From the NCBI RefSeq assembly GCF_019175385.1, contig NC_083345.1, forward strand, positions 43,732,098-43,796,097: a stretch of DNA of 64,000 nt, in the 5' to 3' direction. Below the pieces are notes generated by a model, which worked only from the letters and a program-made list of their open reading frames with translations, ran no database searches and had not been told where the DNA came from. Both the position numbers and the translations under genes were made by a program. This stretch comes from Lycium barbarum. Lineage: Eukaryota > Streptophyta > Magnoliopsida > Solanales > Solanaceae. Shown here piece after piece: positions 1 through 11,065 of the stretch (positions are counted from its first letter, which is position 1; every line of letters starts with the position of its first letter).

Positions 1-318
1 CGCTGTTGTGGTCTGAGACGTCAATCAGTGGTACCGCTTTTATGCCTAAGGCACCGCTGGGGCGGTATTTGAAGAAATTAACTACACCATTTTTGCGGTG
101 TTCCAACCATTACTGCGCCACCGCTGGGGTAGCATTAAGGGCTCTGTAGCGGCACCACTGGGCCCGGGTGGCCCAGATCCAATATTCATATGCAACTCGA
201 ACAGTTTCCCGATCAAGTTAACGATTTTTTAGAAGTGTAAAAAGGACCAATGATGTTTCAAGGGGTCAGCATCGCGAATTCTCCAAAAATCCCGGTAATG
301 CCAAACCGGGTCGTTACT
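1..318 (-). repeat. 3' LTR (minus orientation), partial
   Basis: The sequence matches the end of the complete minus LTR at 28215-31063, starting near its position 30784. It ends in GGGTCGTTACT, a one-base variant of the GGGTCGTTACA end seen at 31063. The next bases, read on the minus strand, give AATTGGTATCTGA, the same string that precedes the 3' LTR at 41034. The GC-rich palindrome-like repeats at 1-160 belong to U3. Confidence 0.75.
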
Positions 319-748
319 TCAGATACCAATTAAATAAACGTTCGTCTCCGAACGACAAAGAGACTAACAAGCGCGAATGGGGTGGCATATATCGCAGCCA
401 AGATCATAATTCGTACGTCCATACCTTCGTATATTGAACCCCACTGAAAAGGACTAGATTAAATAACGTAGTTGATGGGTTTAGCGTAATCCGACATCTC
501 TTAACAGAACGTCAATCGATTTTATACTAGATCATTCTGGGTTAGCGTGCCCAATACAATACTCGGGATTTACAATTGACTTTTACAAACCGAATTCTAT
601 CTATGACCAAATTAGGAGTCACGGGATTACATACGTTTCTCAAGATAACATAATGAGTAGAATTAGAAACAGTGAACCAGAGGTCCACTACGTGGTCGTA
701 AAGCTCGAACTACCTTGAAATGTATCGAGATTTTTAGAGACAAAAATT

Positions 749-934
749 GGTGTGGCCGCTACAGCGGCTGTCAGAGCGCCTTGGCGATGCCATTATGACG
801 GTAAAAGAAAATGCTACCGCGGCTGAATGGGATTACAAGGATACCGCCGCAGCGGCATAGGAGATTGTTGCATCTCTGCCGTAGAGGTAGTATGGTTGCC
901 GCTACAATGGCAATCACTGAGCCAGAATATAAAG
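749..934 (+). promoter_or_regulatory. Predicted promoter of the internal antisense gene (palindrome cluster plus TATA box)
   Basis: A run of CCGC(T/C)A-type half palindromes (GCCGCTACAGCGGC, CTACCGCGGC, ACCGCCGCAGCGGC) occupies 749-905 and is followed by TATAAAG at 928-934. A pyrimidine-rich stretch suitable for a start site follows at about 950-980. The same arrangement recurs in the second copy (31495-31678). The promoter role is inferred from spacing and from the downstream splice signals. Confidence 0.5.
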
Positions 935-1180
935 AGGCAGTAGCTTCATTCCCTTCACTTCCCTTCAACCCCAAAAACAAAAATTCTCTCCACATCCCTC
1001 AACACTTCAACCTCTCTTCCTAAATCTACTCTAAATAATACCCTCCTACACTCTTAACCTTCCCACTCAACACAAAAACAATTTTTTCATTCACACATTT
1101 CTCCCAACACAAGAGGAAAAAAAAAGCTTTAAGGCAAAAAAATCTCACTTTCATCCATCCCCCTAAAACTTCAACACAAG

Positions 1181-1864
1181 GTAAGGAATCACCACCCTCC
1201 ACTTGTAGATAGCTAGTAGACTTGGATTTAGAGAAATAATGCATATGAGATTCGAAATTTTTGACCCCAAAGTTGGGAATTTTGGTTTTTGGTTAATGAA
1301 CCACTAGGATGAAAAATAAGAGGAATTGGAAGTAGTTAATCATTAGAATATCAAATGTTTCGTAGTTATAGTGCCTGATTTAGGCCACAAAACTTGAACA
1401 AAGTAAAGAAAATTCCTTGAAGGAGATATTTGGATTTCCTCAAAATTTGGGTTGGTTTGTTGTTAGAATAGTCCTTCAATAGGGATGGACTTCATGCATA
1501 CTCGTTTCCTGCTCGATTTGTGTTTGAAAACAAGTGTTTGAATCAAAATTTAGTGTTGGGTTTTTTGGGGACGGCGATACCGCTACAGCAGTTGGCTGAC
1601 CGCTATAGCGGTACCATTATAGCGCTTGGTCGACCGCTATAGTGGTCCATAGAAATTTTTGCACATGACTATTGTGGTGGTCTGTGGCTCGTTATGGTGG
1701 CTCCGCTATAGTGGTCTGCAGACCGCTACAACGATGTCTGCAGATTCTGTAGCTGAAAAATTTAGCAACAGAAAGGGATTTCGATCGGGTCTTCAAGCTG
1801 TTCTTACTAGAGTGATATGAAATCGATAGGACATGAATTTAACACATTTCTAAATCTTTTGCAG
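1181..1864 (+). other. Predicted 5'-UTR intron of the antisense gene
   Basis: The donor CAAG|GTAAGG is at 1181 and the acceptor TCTTTTGCAG| ends at 1864, six bases before the ATG at 1870. The leader exon upstream is C/A-rich like plant 5' UTRs. The second copy preserves both splice sites (31927 and 32646). A cluster of ACCGCTATAGCGGT-like palindromes lies inside the intron at about 1575-1735. Confidence 0.5.
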
Positions 1865-1869
1865 GCAAG

Positions 1870-3336
1870 ATGTCGCGGAACCAGGAAGCGAATCAACAAG
1901 TCCAAGAGGAAGCTGAAATCCCTTCATACGAGAAACTTCCCACTCCCGAGAGCAAGCATTTACATTTACAGCAGCTACCCATGACCTTGCTACTAGAGCG
2001 GGGCTTTGACATGACTAATGTGGGGAAACGAGCCCTAAATTTTCTTGCTAGATTAGATTGAATCAAGTGGAACAACTTTGTTGAGGATCCCGAATTTTGC
2101 AACGAAACATGGGTGAGGGAATTTTACGCCGTGTTGCCTACGGTGGACTGGAATTCTCCCAATCCAGAGATTATCATTTGGGGTACTAGGGTGAGAGTGG
2201 GGCAAAAAGCAATCAATAGGGTGTACAAGCTTGAAAACCATCTAGAGGCGCTCTTTACAGCTAAGGCGGAGGAGCAGGATTCGTGGTGGTTGGTTCACAA
2301 GAGTGAGATGAAACATGCTATTTAGGCTGAGGGCAAGGTTAAGATTACCAGTGAGTATTTTACTGCAGAGGCGAAAATGTGATTGAATATTGTTTCCTGT
2401 AGGGTTCGGCCGTTTAAGAATGTTCGGGATGTGACCTTCCCTTATTTCTTGGTTATTGCTTGTGTCCTTGTGGATATTCCAGTGAATGTAGGTGCTCAGG
2501 TTGTCGATGAGTGGAAGGATTTCTTGAAGGTCAGGGGTGCCAGTTTGATGTTTCCTTCTATGATCACCTCGTTATGCAAGAGGTTCAAGGTGCCGAGGGA
2601 GAATGATACGAATGAGTGGGTTTCCAGTGATAATCTGTTTCACCAACTTCTGGTAAAGGGACAGCGCACTGCTGTTGTTAGTAGAGAGGGTAGGAAGAAG
2701 AGGAAGGTTGGTGATGCCCGAGGGGGAAGTAGTGGGGTCGAGGCTGATAGTGAGGCTGGGAATGAGGGCGGTCAGGAGATCGGGGCAGAGGTTCCCCGCC
2801 TTCAGGGGCTATTTGAGCGCATAGACTCGCATTTTGATGAGATGATAGGTATGTTCCAGAAATTTTCTATGTTCTTCGAGGGTTCCAGTTCGTCGGGGGA
2901 GGATGCAACTTTTGTCACAGGGGATGAGATGAAGGGTTACTTCAAGACCCAGAAGACCATGGGCGAGTCACTTTCTTCCTTGCAGACAACTTACACTGCC
3001 TTGGCCACGAACCACAGAAAACTTCGGGAGGAGTTCGATGCTGAGGTTACAAGGAACAGGTCGCGGGACAAGGTGCAGATCCAGTCTTGGAGAGGAGTTA
3101 AGGAAGTGTGGCGCACTATACATCCCGGTGTGCCAATCCCCATAGGAGATGAGGATGACTCTGATAGGCATTCCTTCCTGGAGATGCATCGAGCAGTTGG
3201 TGGTACAGCTAGACAGGTGAAGATGGTCGGCAGCTCGGACGATGATGACGCCATAAGCAAGATGGATGATAAAAGACTCCTTCCCCCTCTTTTTGATGGT
3301 GTTACGGTTGTCCATGTCGGGCTTTACTGTTTATAA
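1870..3336 (+). pseudogene. Putative plant transposon-domain protein gene, antisense within LTR element
   Basis: One reading frame runs from the ATG at 1870 to the stop at 3334, interrupted by TGA at 2059, TAG at 2323 and TGA at 2380, so it would encode about 488 residues. The first half (W..F, VREFYA, WGTRV, AIN..Y, then VRPFKNV and a hydrophobic IACVLVDIPV segment) resembles the domain annotated in plants as 'putative plant transposon protein'; I recognise this by eye only. The second half is charged, with a basic RKKRKV motif at 2692-2709 that looks like an SV40-type nuclear localisation signal, then a Gly/Glu-rich stretch and a likely helical tail. The copy at 32652 has CGA where this copy has TGA at 2059, so that stop is a derived transition. 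The biochemical function is unknown. Confidence 0.65.
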
Positions 3337-3548
3337 AATTTGTGTTTGATTTTTTTGGTTAGATCTTTCTTTTTGGAACATTTCATTTTGGTCTTGGTTA
3401 GCCTTGTTTTGGCTTGTTGTCTGAATATTTCTGGTTGAATGTTGGACTATTTAGTTTCTTGTTTTTGGCATTCTCACTTGGGCTCTGTAGCATTTATTTG
3501 AATGATCTTTTGCCCTTGTCAGGCTTGTCTTATATCACTGATGGTTTG
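3337..3548 (+). other. Predicted 3' UTR of the antisense gene
   Basis: T-rich, ORF-free sequence follows the stop and continues after the solo LTR at 5953. No clear polyadenylation signal was identified. Confidence 0.3.
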
Positions 3549-3984
3549 TGTTACACCCCGTACTTTCGGAGAAGCACTTATTAAATTTGAACGTAAGTAT
3601 GTCGAGCTATGGCTAGGTAAAACAACTTTGGATTATGAGAAACGAAGCATTATCAAGTATGATCAATGATAAATATCATGTATGGAGAGTTTCAAAAGAT
3701 TCCGGGACCAAGCAAAGCGAATAAAATAAGTTGTCGAAAATTTGGAAAAAAGTTGGCAGAATTTTGGGTCGAATTTGGAGGTGTATATCTCTGAGTATAT
3801 GAGGAGCTTTAAGGTGTTTCAAAATCCTAAAATCAATTTCGTCGAGTCTAGTTTCCAACGCAACAAACCACTCGTCAAAAAGACATCGGAGTAGGGAGTT
3901 ATGGCCATTTTAAGATAAAGACTTCAAGCTGCCAAATGGCTTATTGGTGTCCCACTTGAGAAGGTCGGTGGAACCGACTTATGA

Positions 3985-4000
3985 GGGGTATAAATACCCC
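3985..4000 (+). promoter_or_regulatory. LTR TATA box inside a near-palindrome
   Basis: GGGGTATAAATACCCC places the TATA box between G4 and C4 arms. It lies about 440 bp into the LTR, as expected for the U3/R boundary. The minus LTR at 17592-20411 has a matching GGTATAAATA near 19940-19960. Confidence 0.55.
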
Positions 4001-5250
4001 CATTAACTCTATTTATTTAGCATTTTACATTCTCAATAGTCCTATAAATTTCTCAACACATCCCCCAAACATTTATAGCCCATTAAATCAAGCATTTGAC
4101 AAGATTACACCAAACTAGTCCATGAAAGGTGATTGTTCTTGCTTCTACTCGATGTTGTGGTAATTTTGGTCTTGAGGAAAGTTTGTTTTGTTGAATTTCT
4201 TCAAGTATAAGGTATTTTATTCATCCTATCTCTTATGTTGAGTTGATTTGAAGGTTTAGCAAGTCTTAAAAGTGAAAACAGTTATGGAGGAAAGGCCATA
4301 AAGTGTTGTGTTGTAGTTGTTGTGTTTATGGACTGTTTTGAGCATGTTGTGGCCGTGTGGCTGGGTTGATTTACATTTATAGAGATGGTATCTAATGTTG
4401 TTGGTGTGTTGATGGGATTATGCTCCTTGATCGAGAAGAAAGGAAATGTATATTGTTGTTGTATGTTGAAAAACATCGTGTGGGATGTTTTATGGAATAT
4501 TTTGGTATTGATGATGATGTGGTTGATATTAGTATTGCTATTGTTGTTGTTTTATTGATATTGGGATTTCGGGCTCGGGGTATAAATAGGGGAGATGCTG
4601 GCCGAATTTCGGCAGATTTTAAAAGGAATTAATTTCAGGGCTTAAGACAAGCATATGATGACAGGCCTAACAATAATACGAATTCTCTTGAATGTAGATT
4701 TACGAGCTTGGGAGGATAAGCATTAAATAGTTAAGGTTAATGCGATTGAAAAGGTATGTCAAGGCTAGTCCCTTTCTTTCCATAACCTCCTTACGTCCAA
4801 AGGTTAAAAGTTTATGATTCTTAAAGCTTCTTTACTTCCAAAAGTTAGAAATTCATGATTCTTAAAAGCTTCTTATGATACTAAAGATGAGATGTTTTCT
4901 ATGATGAACATGATGATGATGATTCTAATTCTAGAAATTCCAAAGCTTATGATTTTAATGCTATTATGAGATTATTGAGCCTATTTCATGATTTTCTCAA
5001 TTTTATTCATTGTTGTTGACCTCACTTTATAATAATTGTTCCTTCAAGGGAGATATAGCGATGATGATTGTTCCATAATATAAATCGGAGGTTACCGACC
5101 TTAAGTCATCTGATAAACTTGTGGCTTTTATTTGGGCTCTCATGCATGCTATTTATATTACATATGTATATGATATATACATATATGATAACCATCTGAT
5201 CAGTTGGTATACTATGATATCGTCCCGGACGCGGGATATATGGGTAAAAG

Positions 5251-5370
5251 GATCGGGCTGCACGTTCCGCAGCAATATAATATATATATGGATCGGGCTA
5301 CACGTTCCGCAGCAATATAATATATTTATGGACCGGGCTGCACATTCCGCAGCACTATTATGTTATATAT
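5251..5370 (+). repeat. Three 40-bp tandem repeats in the solo LTR
   Basis: Units start with GATCGGGCTGCACGTTCCGC at 5251, 5291 and 5331. The last unit is slightly diverged. They are separated by AT-rich TATATA stretches. Confidence 0.85.
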
Positions 5371-5952
5371 ATATATGAGAAATGTTTTCTTTGAAAGCTA
5401 AGCATGCATGGTATCCGCCTTATGAGGCAATCAGATGTACATGTTATCTTTATCTCATGTTATGTTCTATATTTCTTATTATGTTGCAATTCATGCCTTA
5501 CATACTCAGTAAATTGTTCGTACTGACGTCCTTTCTTGTGGACGCTGCGTTCATGCCCACAAGTAGACAGGTACATGGACTTGACCCGTAGGTGATTTAT
5601 CAGCGGATTCTCAGGAGCACTCCACTTACTTCGGAGCTGCAGTCTATTGGTATTGGTCCTTATGGTCACTTGTATTCTATGTAGAGGCTCGTAGACATGT
5701 GTTTATAGTTAGACATTTCATAACCCTACCGGTCCATATCATTGTATAAAATTTTAATAGCCTTGTCGGCTAGTGATGATGGACATAATTGTTGAAGATT
5801 ATGTAGAGATGTGAGATGTATGTCCTTACGGATTATGATATCCAGGAGCTATATTTATGGTCCACCCAGAAATGTTTATGAGATGTATGTTTAGAGGTGC
5901 CCGGTGTGTTAGCTCCGGGTGCCCGTCATGGCCCTCCGGTTGGGTCGTGACA

Positions 5953-6518
5953 GTTTGAGTTTGCTGCTGCTTTTATCTGGTCTGTTGAATGGTGTGAACA
6001 GGGGACATAAGCTGAAAACAGGGGAAGAGTTTCAGGTCTCTGAGCCCAGGACTACCGCTTCGGCGGTCTCTTAGACCGCTGTAACGGTCCCGCTTCGGTG
6101 GTAGGGGAGCCGTAGGAGCGGTCAAGAAGGAACAGAGGGTACTGCTATAGCGATGGCCTACCCGCTGCAGCGACAATGCCACAGCAGTGGGTTGACCACT
6201 AGGGCGCAATGACTGGCAGTAGCATCACACCAAGCTTGAATTACTTTCATAACTAAAGTTTAAATCAAACATTTCCAATGCAAACTAGATCTAATTCCGA
6301 AGTGCGACATGATTGCGCGCGTATATACCTATTGGAATCGTCTAGATACCAATTGGACACATCGAGATACTAATTTGACCGAAGTAGCACGATTTGAAAG
6401 AAAGAAAGGAAATTTCCTAAATGCCCTATAGCCTCCCGTGGATGGGCACGGACATCTACGTACCATTCCACGAGACTCTATTAGACATTTCTCTTGTACT
6501 TGTGAGACAGGTAACCGA
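5953..6518. other. LARD internal region next to the primer site; palindrome-rich
   Basis: No gene is seen. About 6040-6200 carries variants of CCGCTATAGCGG. The part nearest the primer site (about 6400-6518), read on the minus strand, matches the leader of the autonomous element at 9564-9690, including GAGTCTCGTGGA and GGCATTTAGGAAAT. Confidence 0.6.
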
Positions 6519-6531
6519 GGCTCTAACACCA
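6519..6531 (-). other. Primer-binding site (initiator-Met tRNA type), diverged
   Basis: The minus strand reads TGGTGTTAGAGCC directly after the LTR end. This is two transitions away from the TGGTATCAGAGCC seen at 9551. Confidence 0.7.
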
Positions 6532-6534
6532 AAT

Positions 6535-8436
6535 TGTCACGACCCAATTTAGAGTTGCGCCGGCACCTACCTTTCTCACCTCAGTAGGCGAACCCTCAAT
6601 TAAGATAACACACTATTCAAGTAAGGAACAAATACACTTGATCCAATATGTAAATAATTAACAGCATAAATCAAATAATTATATTAACCCAAAGTGCGGA
6701 AGAGATTACAATAATTAAATAAATACACAGACTCATTCCAATTCCCACGACTTGGTCTAGACTAGTACAAGACCGACTAATATAATCCATATTACAACAA
6801 AACTCTAAGACCCAACCTCCATTTTGGAATGAAGTGGGTGGAGGCCTTCAAGATAGGTACCTTGCATCTCCTGAACATGTCACAATCAATCACCTCTAAC
6901 ACTCTACACCCAAAAAGAGTGTACAAGAGTAGTATCAGCACAATAAACATGTACTGAGTAAGCATCATAGGTCGACAATGGTTAGCAACACATATCAGTA
7001 AAAAAGTTCACAATAAGCATGATAAGTAACTAGATCAGCGATACACATTTTCTACCATTCGCCATAACATCAGGAATTCTTAAATCTCTTAACTCTTCCC
7101 AATAACCATTAGGAAATCCCACGCTTGTTTCACAAGTCAAATATTATTACAGTTCAATGTTAGCATAGAAGTCAACTAGCTATTTTGATAAACTTTGTTC
7201 GCTTAATCTCCATTAACCCAACATATACAACTAGAATAAAGAACAATCAACAAGGATAGTTCGAGATCATGGCCTATGGTTTAGCAACTAAGACCAATCG
7301 TGTCAAGTATCCATATATCCAATCCAAACCAACAACACAAGTAAATCATCAATCATCACAAAATAAGACATAATGCAATGCAATGCCATGATGTAAGAAT
7401 GCAAATGCAATGCAATGGTGTGTAAACATGTACTTCGGACGGAAATATCAACGTCCCAGTAGCACAACCCATGAGGGACCCACGAACTCCATGTACTCGC
7501 TCAATCCATGATTCCAGGACAACCATCAGACATCGGACTCTCACATCACTCCACACAATCCACAATTTCGAGACAACCATAGGACATCGGACTACCCACA
7601 TCACTCGCACACAATCCACGATTCTGGGACAAACATCGGATATTGAACTACTCTCATCACTATCATGCAAACTGAGCTTAGCTCACCACAGTATTTTGTC
7701 AAGTGTCAAGAATGTATCAACAATATATCATGAGAGATGTGAATGTGTGTGATGTATATTTTAACATGAATAATCAGATCAATATCACCAGTACCAAGCA
7801 TGGGTACGCAAACAATATCATGAAAAACTACTCAAGTCATACAGAACACTATCCTCGTAATCAAAGTCAACAAGTGAGGTACCACTATATCATGTACAAG
7901 ACATATCAATAGTCTCCAGTAGTCAGCACGGACCAGTCACACACAATATCACCACGCTTCCTTCACTACCTATAAATATTAACATTGATAATTCCACCTT
8001 CTACTTACAATAAATCACTAATACCCATTCTAGAATCGATTCATAAACCCTGATACATTTTATCCATTTCCATAGCAATTAAGGTTCACTACACATAGCC
8101 TAGAACCACTTACGCGCATCTTACGAATATTACTCATCAAAGGCCATAGTAAAGAAGATACCAAACAACTAACTTCCAAGTCACATAAAATCCACCAAAC
8201 CTCAAGGAAAATAATACAAGAATTCGAGGGAATCTACCAGCCATAAGCCCGAACACATAAATCGCATAATAGTACCATCCTATGAATCCATCCCAAATAT
8301 CCAATTCCTACCCATGCATTCTCCGTTCCTTCTAATACATGAATATATGAATCTAATCAGAGTCTGCCAGAAGAAAGCCGGTAACCTACCTCGAAGTCGA
8401 GCGAGCTCCACGAACATCCATAGATCTTCAATTCGT
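6535..8436 (-). repeat. 5' LTR (minus orientation), missing its first ~920 bp
   Basis: It starts (plus strand) TGTCACGACCC and is collinear with 28215 to about 30157 of the complete LTR. It stops at 8434-8436, where the sequence changes to plus-oriented LTR of the same family. A tandem minisatellite lies inside at about 7470-7660. Confidence 0.85.
7470..7665 (-). repeat. LTR minisatellite, units ~55-60 bp
   Basis: Repeated blocks contain CAATCCA(C/T)GATT, GGGACAACCATC and a CACATCACTC spacer. The same array occurs at 29175-29390 (minus LTR). A single unit occurs inverted near 42880-42930 and 8600-8650 (plus LTRs). Confidence 0.7.
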
Positions 8437-9547
8437 TGGTGTACCCATGTTGGTACTTGAGATATTGATCTAATTATTGATATTAACACATACATTACAC
8501 GAATTCTCATTCTTCATGATATATTATTGATACACTGTTTGTACTTGATGCAACATTGTGATGAGCTGGGCTCGGTTTTTAAATTATAGTGATGTGAGAG
8601 TCAGATATCTAATGTTTGTCCTGGAATCATAGATTGAGTGAGCGCATGGACTCCGCAGGTCCCCTAGGGTGGTGCCGATAAGAACCCCCCGTAGGTAAAG
8701 ATTTGGGGTCTCATTTGTCTATTAGGCAATGGGGTCTCATCTATCTGTTGGGCAAAGATCCGGAACGAGTGGCACTTAGACTTCGCGAGTCAACTTGGGT
8801 TGTGCTACCGAGATGTGGAGGTATTTCGTCCGGAGTACATGTGTACACAATATTGCATGGCATTATATTTGCATTGCATTTGCATTCATACATTATTGCA
8901 TTGCATTACATCATGGCTTATATTGAGATGGTTTGGTGTTTTACTTGTGATGTTGGCTTCGGTTTGGATATGTTGAGACTTGGCACATTTAGTGTACTTG
9001 GTTCCGATTATGTTTGACTTATACCTGTTGATTTATCTGCCTATCTTTATTTATTGTCTGAATTATGTTGGCTATACTTAGTCGGCCGATGATACCTACC
9101 AGTACTTTGATTTTGTATTGATCTGCACTTGCTACATTCTTTTATGAATGCAGAGTTTCAGGCTGGGTCTTCTTCCGTCTCACGTGGATGCCATCAGCTT
9201 AGCATCAAGTTTTCAGGGTGAGCACGAGTCGTCCGCTACCTTGAAGACTCCTCTTTTTATGTCTCATTTTTCCACTCTGAGACATAGATAGATTTGATGT
9301 ATATTTATATTCCAAACTAGTATATTCTCTCTTAGATGATCTGGTATGGCTTAGACCAGACCCTGGGGGTATTTTCCTTATTTTCGCACTATTTCTATTA
9401 TTATATTATTGTGAGACTTACGTAATTAATCTTTTTCACTTGATTGATTTATTTATTTATGTCTTTGCTTATCGATTGGTTAAGGGTTCGCATACCGAGG
9501 TAAAAAAGGTAAGTGCCCTCATGACTTAGTCGAAATGGGTCGTGATA
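8437..9547 (+). repeat. 5' LTR (plus orientation), missing its first ~1.68 kb
   Basis: It is collinear with 42717-43813 of the complete 3' LTR and ends GGGTCGTGATA, followed by the primer site. The usual GTGACA end is changed to GTGATA, and the same change is present in copy 2 at 33328. Confidence 0.85.
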
Positions 9548-9550
9548 AGT

Positions 9551-9563
9551 TGGTATCAGAGCC
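9551..9563 (+). other. Primer-binding site, initiator-Met tRNA type
   Basis: TGGTATCAGAGCC lies three bases after the 5' LTR end. It is complementary to the 3' end of plant initiator Met tRNA (established knowledge). Confidence 0.88.
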
Positions 9564-10839
9564 CTAGGTTACCTGGTCTATAATATAAGAGCGTGTCTAG
9601 TAGAGTCTCGTGGATCGGTAAGATGAACTCCGTACTTATCTGCGAGAGGCTATAGGACATTTAGGAAATCTCACTTTCTTTCATTCTTTCATACTACTTT
9701 ATTCTAATTGGTATCTGGAAAGATCAAATTGGTATCTAACTCTTATCTCTTCTCTCACAAATGGTGAGGAGTCGAGCTACGATAGCCCGAGGTCACGTGC
9801 CAGAGCGCGTAGCTACGGCTGGCACCCGAGGGCGAGCGACAGCTTGAGGACACGATAGAGCTAGAGGCTGCGGGGCTGCCCAGCCAGGGGCAGGGCTCCC
9901 ACGTTAGGATAGCAGCGCGAGAGATCTCCGTCTCCCGAGCCCGAGGATCAGCGGGATCGACACCTGGCCGCAGAGGATATAGCCCCAGCAGGGACACAGC
10001 CCTAGGTTACTTCTGATCAGAATATACACGATACTATGGCCAGAGTCTTGCTGTCACGCCCCAAAACCCACTCTAGATGTGACCGACATCCGACGTTATG
10101 AACACCATCGGAAAAACCTCAATGACATAATAATAACACTTGAACCCGCCAGGTTCAATATTCGCCTCCAACAATTTATAAAATAAGTGTAACAAATCAT
10201 GAATATATGAATTAAATCAGCGGAAGTCTTTATAATTTAAATAATTCACCCAAAACATGATAGTGTGTCTGAAAGAGTTAAACGACAACTCTTCTTCTAC
10301 CCATATTCAAATGTATACTAAGGAGCTTCTAAGAATAAGGAATAAATGTCTAACCTATCGGGACGCAGCCCGAAAACTAGAATAAATAAAGGGAATTAAA
10401 TAAACAGAGTGTCCCACGAATGAATGTGTGGGCTCACCAAATCAGCAGCAACAACAAGACCTTCCTAAACGCCTGGAGTATCAAGAACCTGCTTTTCTCC
10501 GTTACCTAACATACCATATACCATCAAAAACAACAATGGTATGCCTGAGTACTCAGTGAGTGCCACGGGGACAATAAGTAATAAGAAAATAGAGTACATA
10601 ATACATAAAGAAATCAGTCTTGCAAGTCATATGAGAGCAATGTAAGAACAGTTATTCAGTTTATGTATCTCAATAGTAAGTATCAAAACCAATTATAAAG
10701 CCTCTTGTCAAGTTACAACTTCAAATATGCCTTTTAAATCAATTAAGACACTAATCAACAATTCCATAAGAGAATAAGAATGTCACACATGCCAATACAG
10801 GTCCAAGAATCAAGCATACCGCGCATAGCGCACTACACC

Positions 10840-11065
10840 GGAACATATAATTCTCGGTGGCTATCCTTCCTCCCGAATAGGTAGGCATAAATCACACCGG
10901 ACTACATAGTACGCGGTGGCTATCCTTCCTCTCGAATAGCTAGGCATAATCACACCCCGGGTAGTGAACCCGGAAGTGGCCACCACTCTTCCTCCCGAAT
11001 GGCTAGGCATTTCACACTAGGATCCATAGTGGCTACCCTTCCTCCCAAGTAGCTAGGCCAAACAC
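10840..11065 (-). repeat. Minisatellite in the gag-resident LTR
   Basis: About five degenerate units contain GGTGGCTATCCTTCCTCCCG and AATAGCTAGGCATAA, with CACACC-type spacers. The same array is at 34630-34845. Confidence 0.75.

Larger units (their letters stand above)
3549..5952 (+). mobile_element. Solo LTR, 2404 bp, with perfect 5-bp target duplication
   Basis: It starts TGTTACACCCCG and ends GGGTCGTGACA. It is flanked by GTTTG at 3544-3548 and again at 5953-5957. There is no primer site or internal coding region, so this is an LTR left by LTR-LTR recombination. It contains a TATA box (3989-3996) and a 40-bp tandem repeat (5251-5370). It belongs to the same broad LTR group as 17592-20411, judged from the TGTTACACCCCG start and the shared TATA context. 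Confidence 0.93.
1..8436 (-). mobile_element. Non-autonomous LTR retrotransposon (LARD-like), copy 1
   Basis: Read on the minus strand, this element has a 5' LTR remnant (6535-8436), a primer-binding site (6519-6531), about 3.8 kb of internal DNA and the end of a 3' LTR (1-318, cut by the window edge). The internal DNA has no gag, protease, RT or integrase reading frame. It instead carries a gene on the opposite strand (1870-3336). The LTR and the leader after the primer site match those of the plus-oriented gypsy element at 8437-17495, which suggests the gypsy element is the autonomous partner. A solo LTR (3549-5952) has inserted later. Calling it LARD-like is an inference from structure. 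Confidence 0.72.

Noticed and set aside
771..1244. Short ORFs on both strands upstream of the antisense gene
   Set aside because: They span the predicted promoter and leader exon and have no domain similarity; the conserved signals here are TATA and splice sites, not codons.
7470..7665. CRISPR-like regular repeats
   Set aside because: Units are adjacent degenerate tandem repeats inside an LTR, not identical repeats with unique spacers, and the DNA is plant nuclear.
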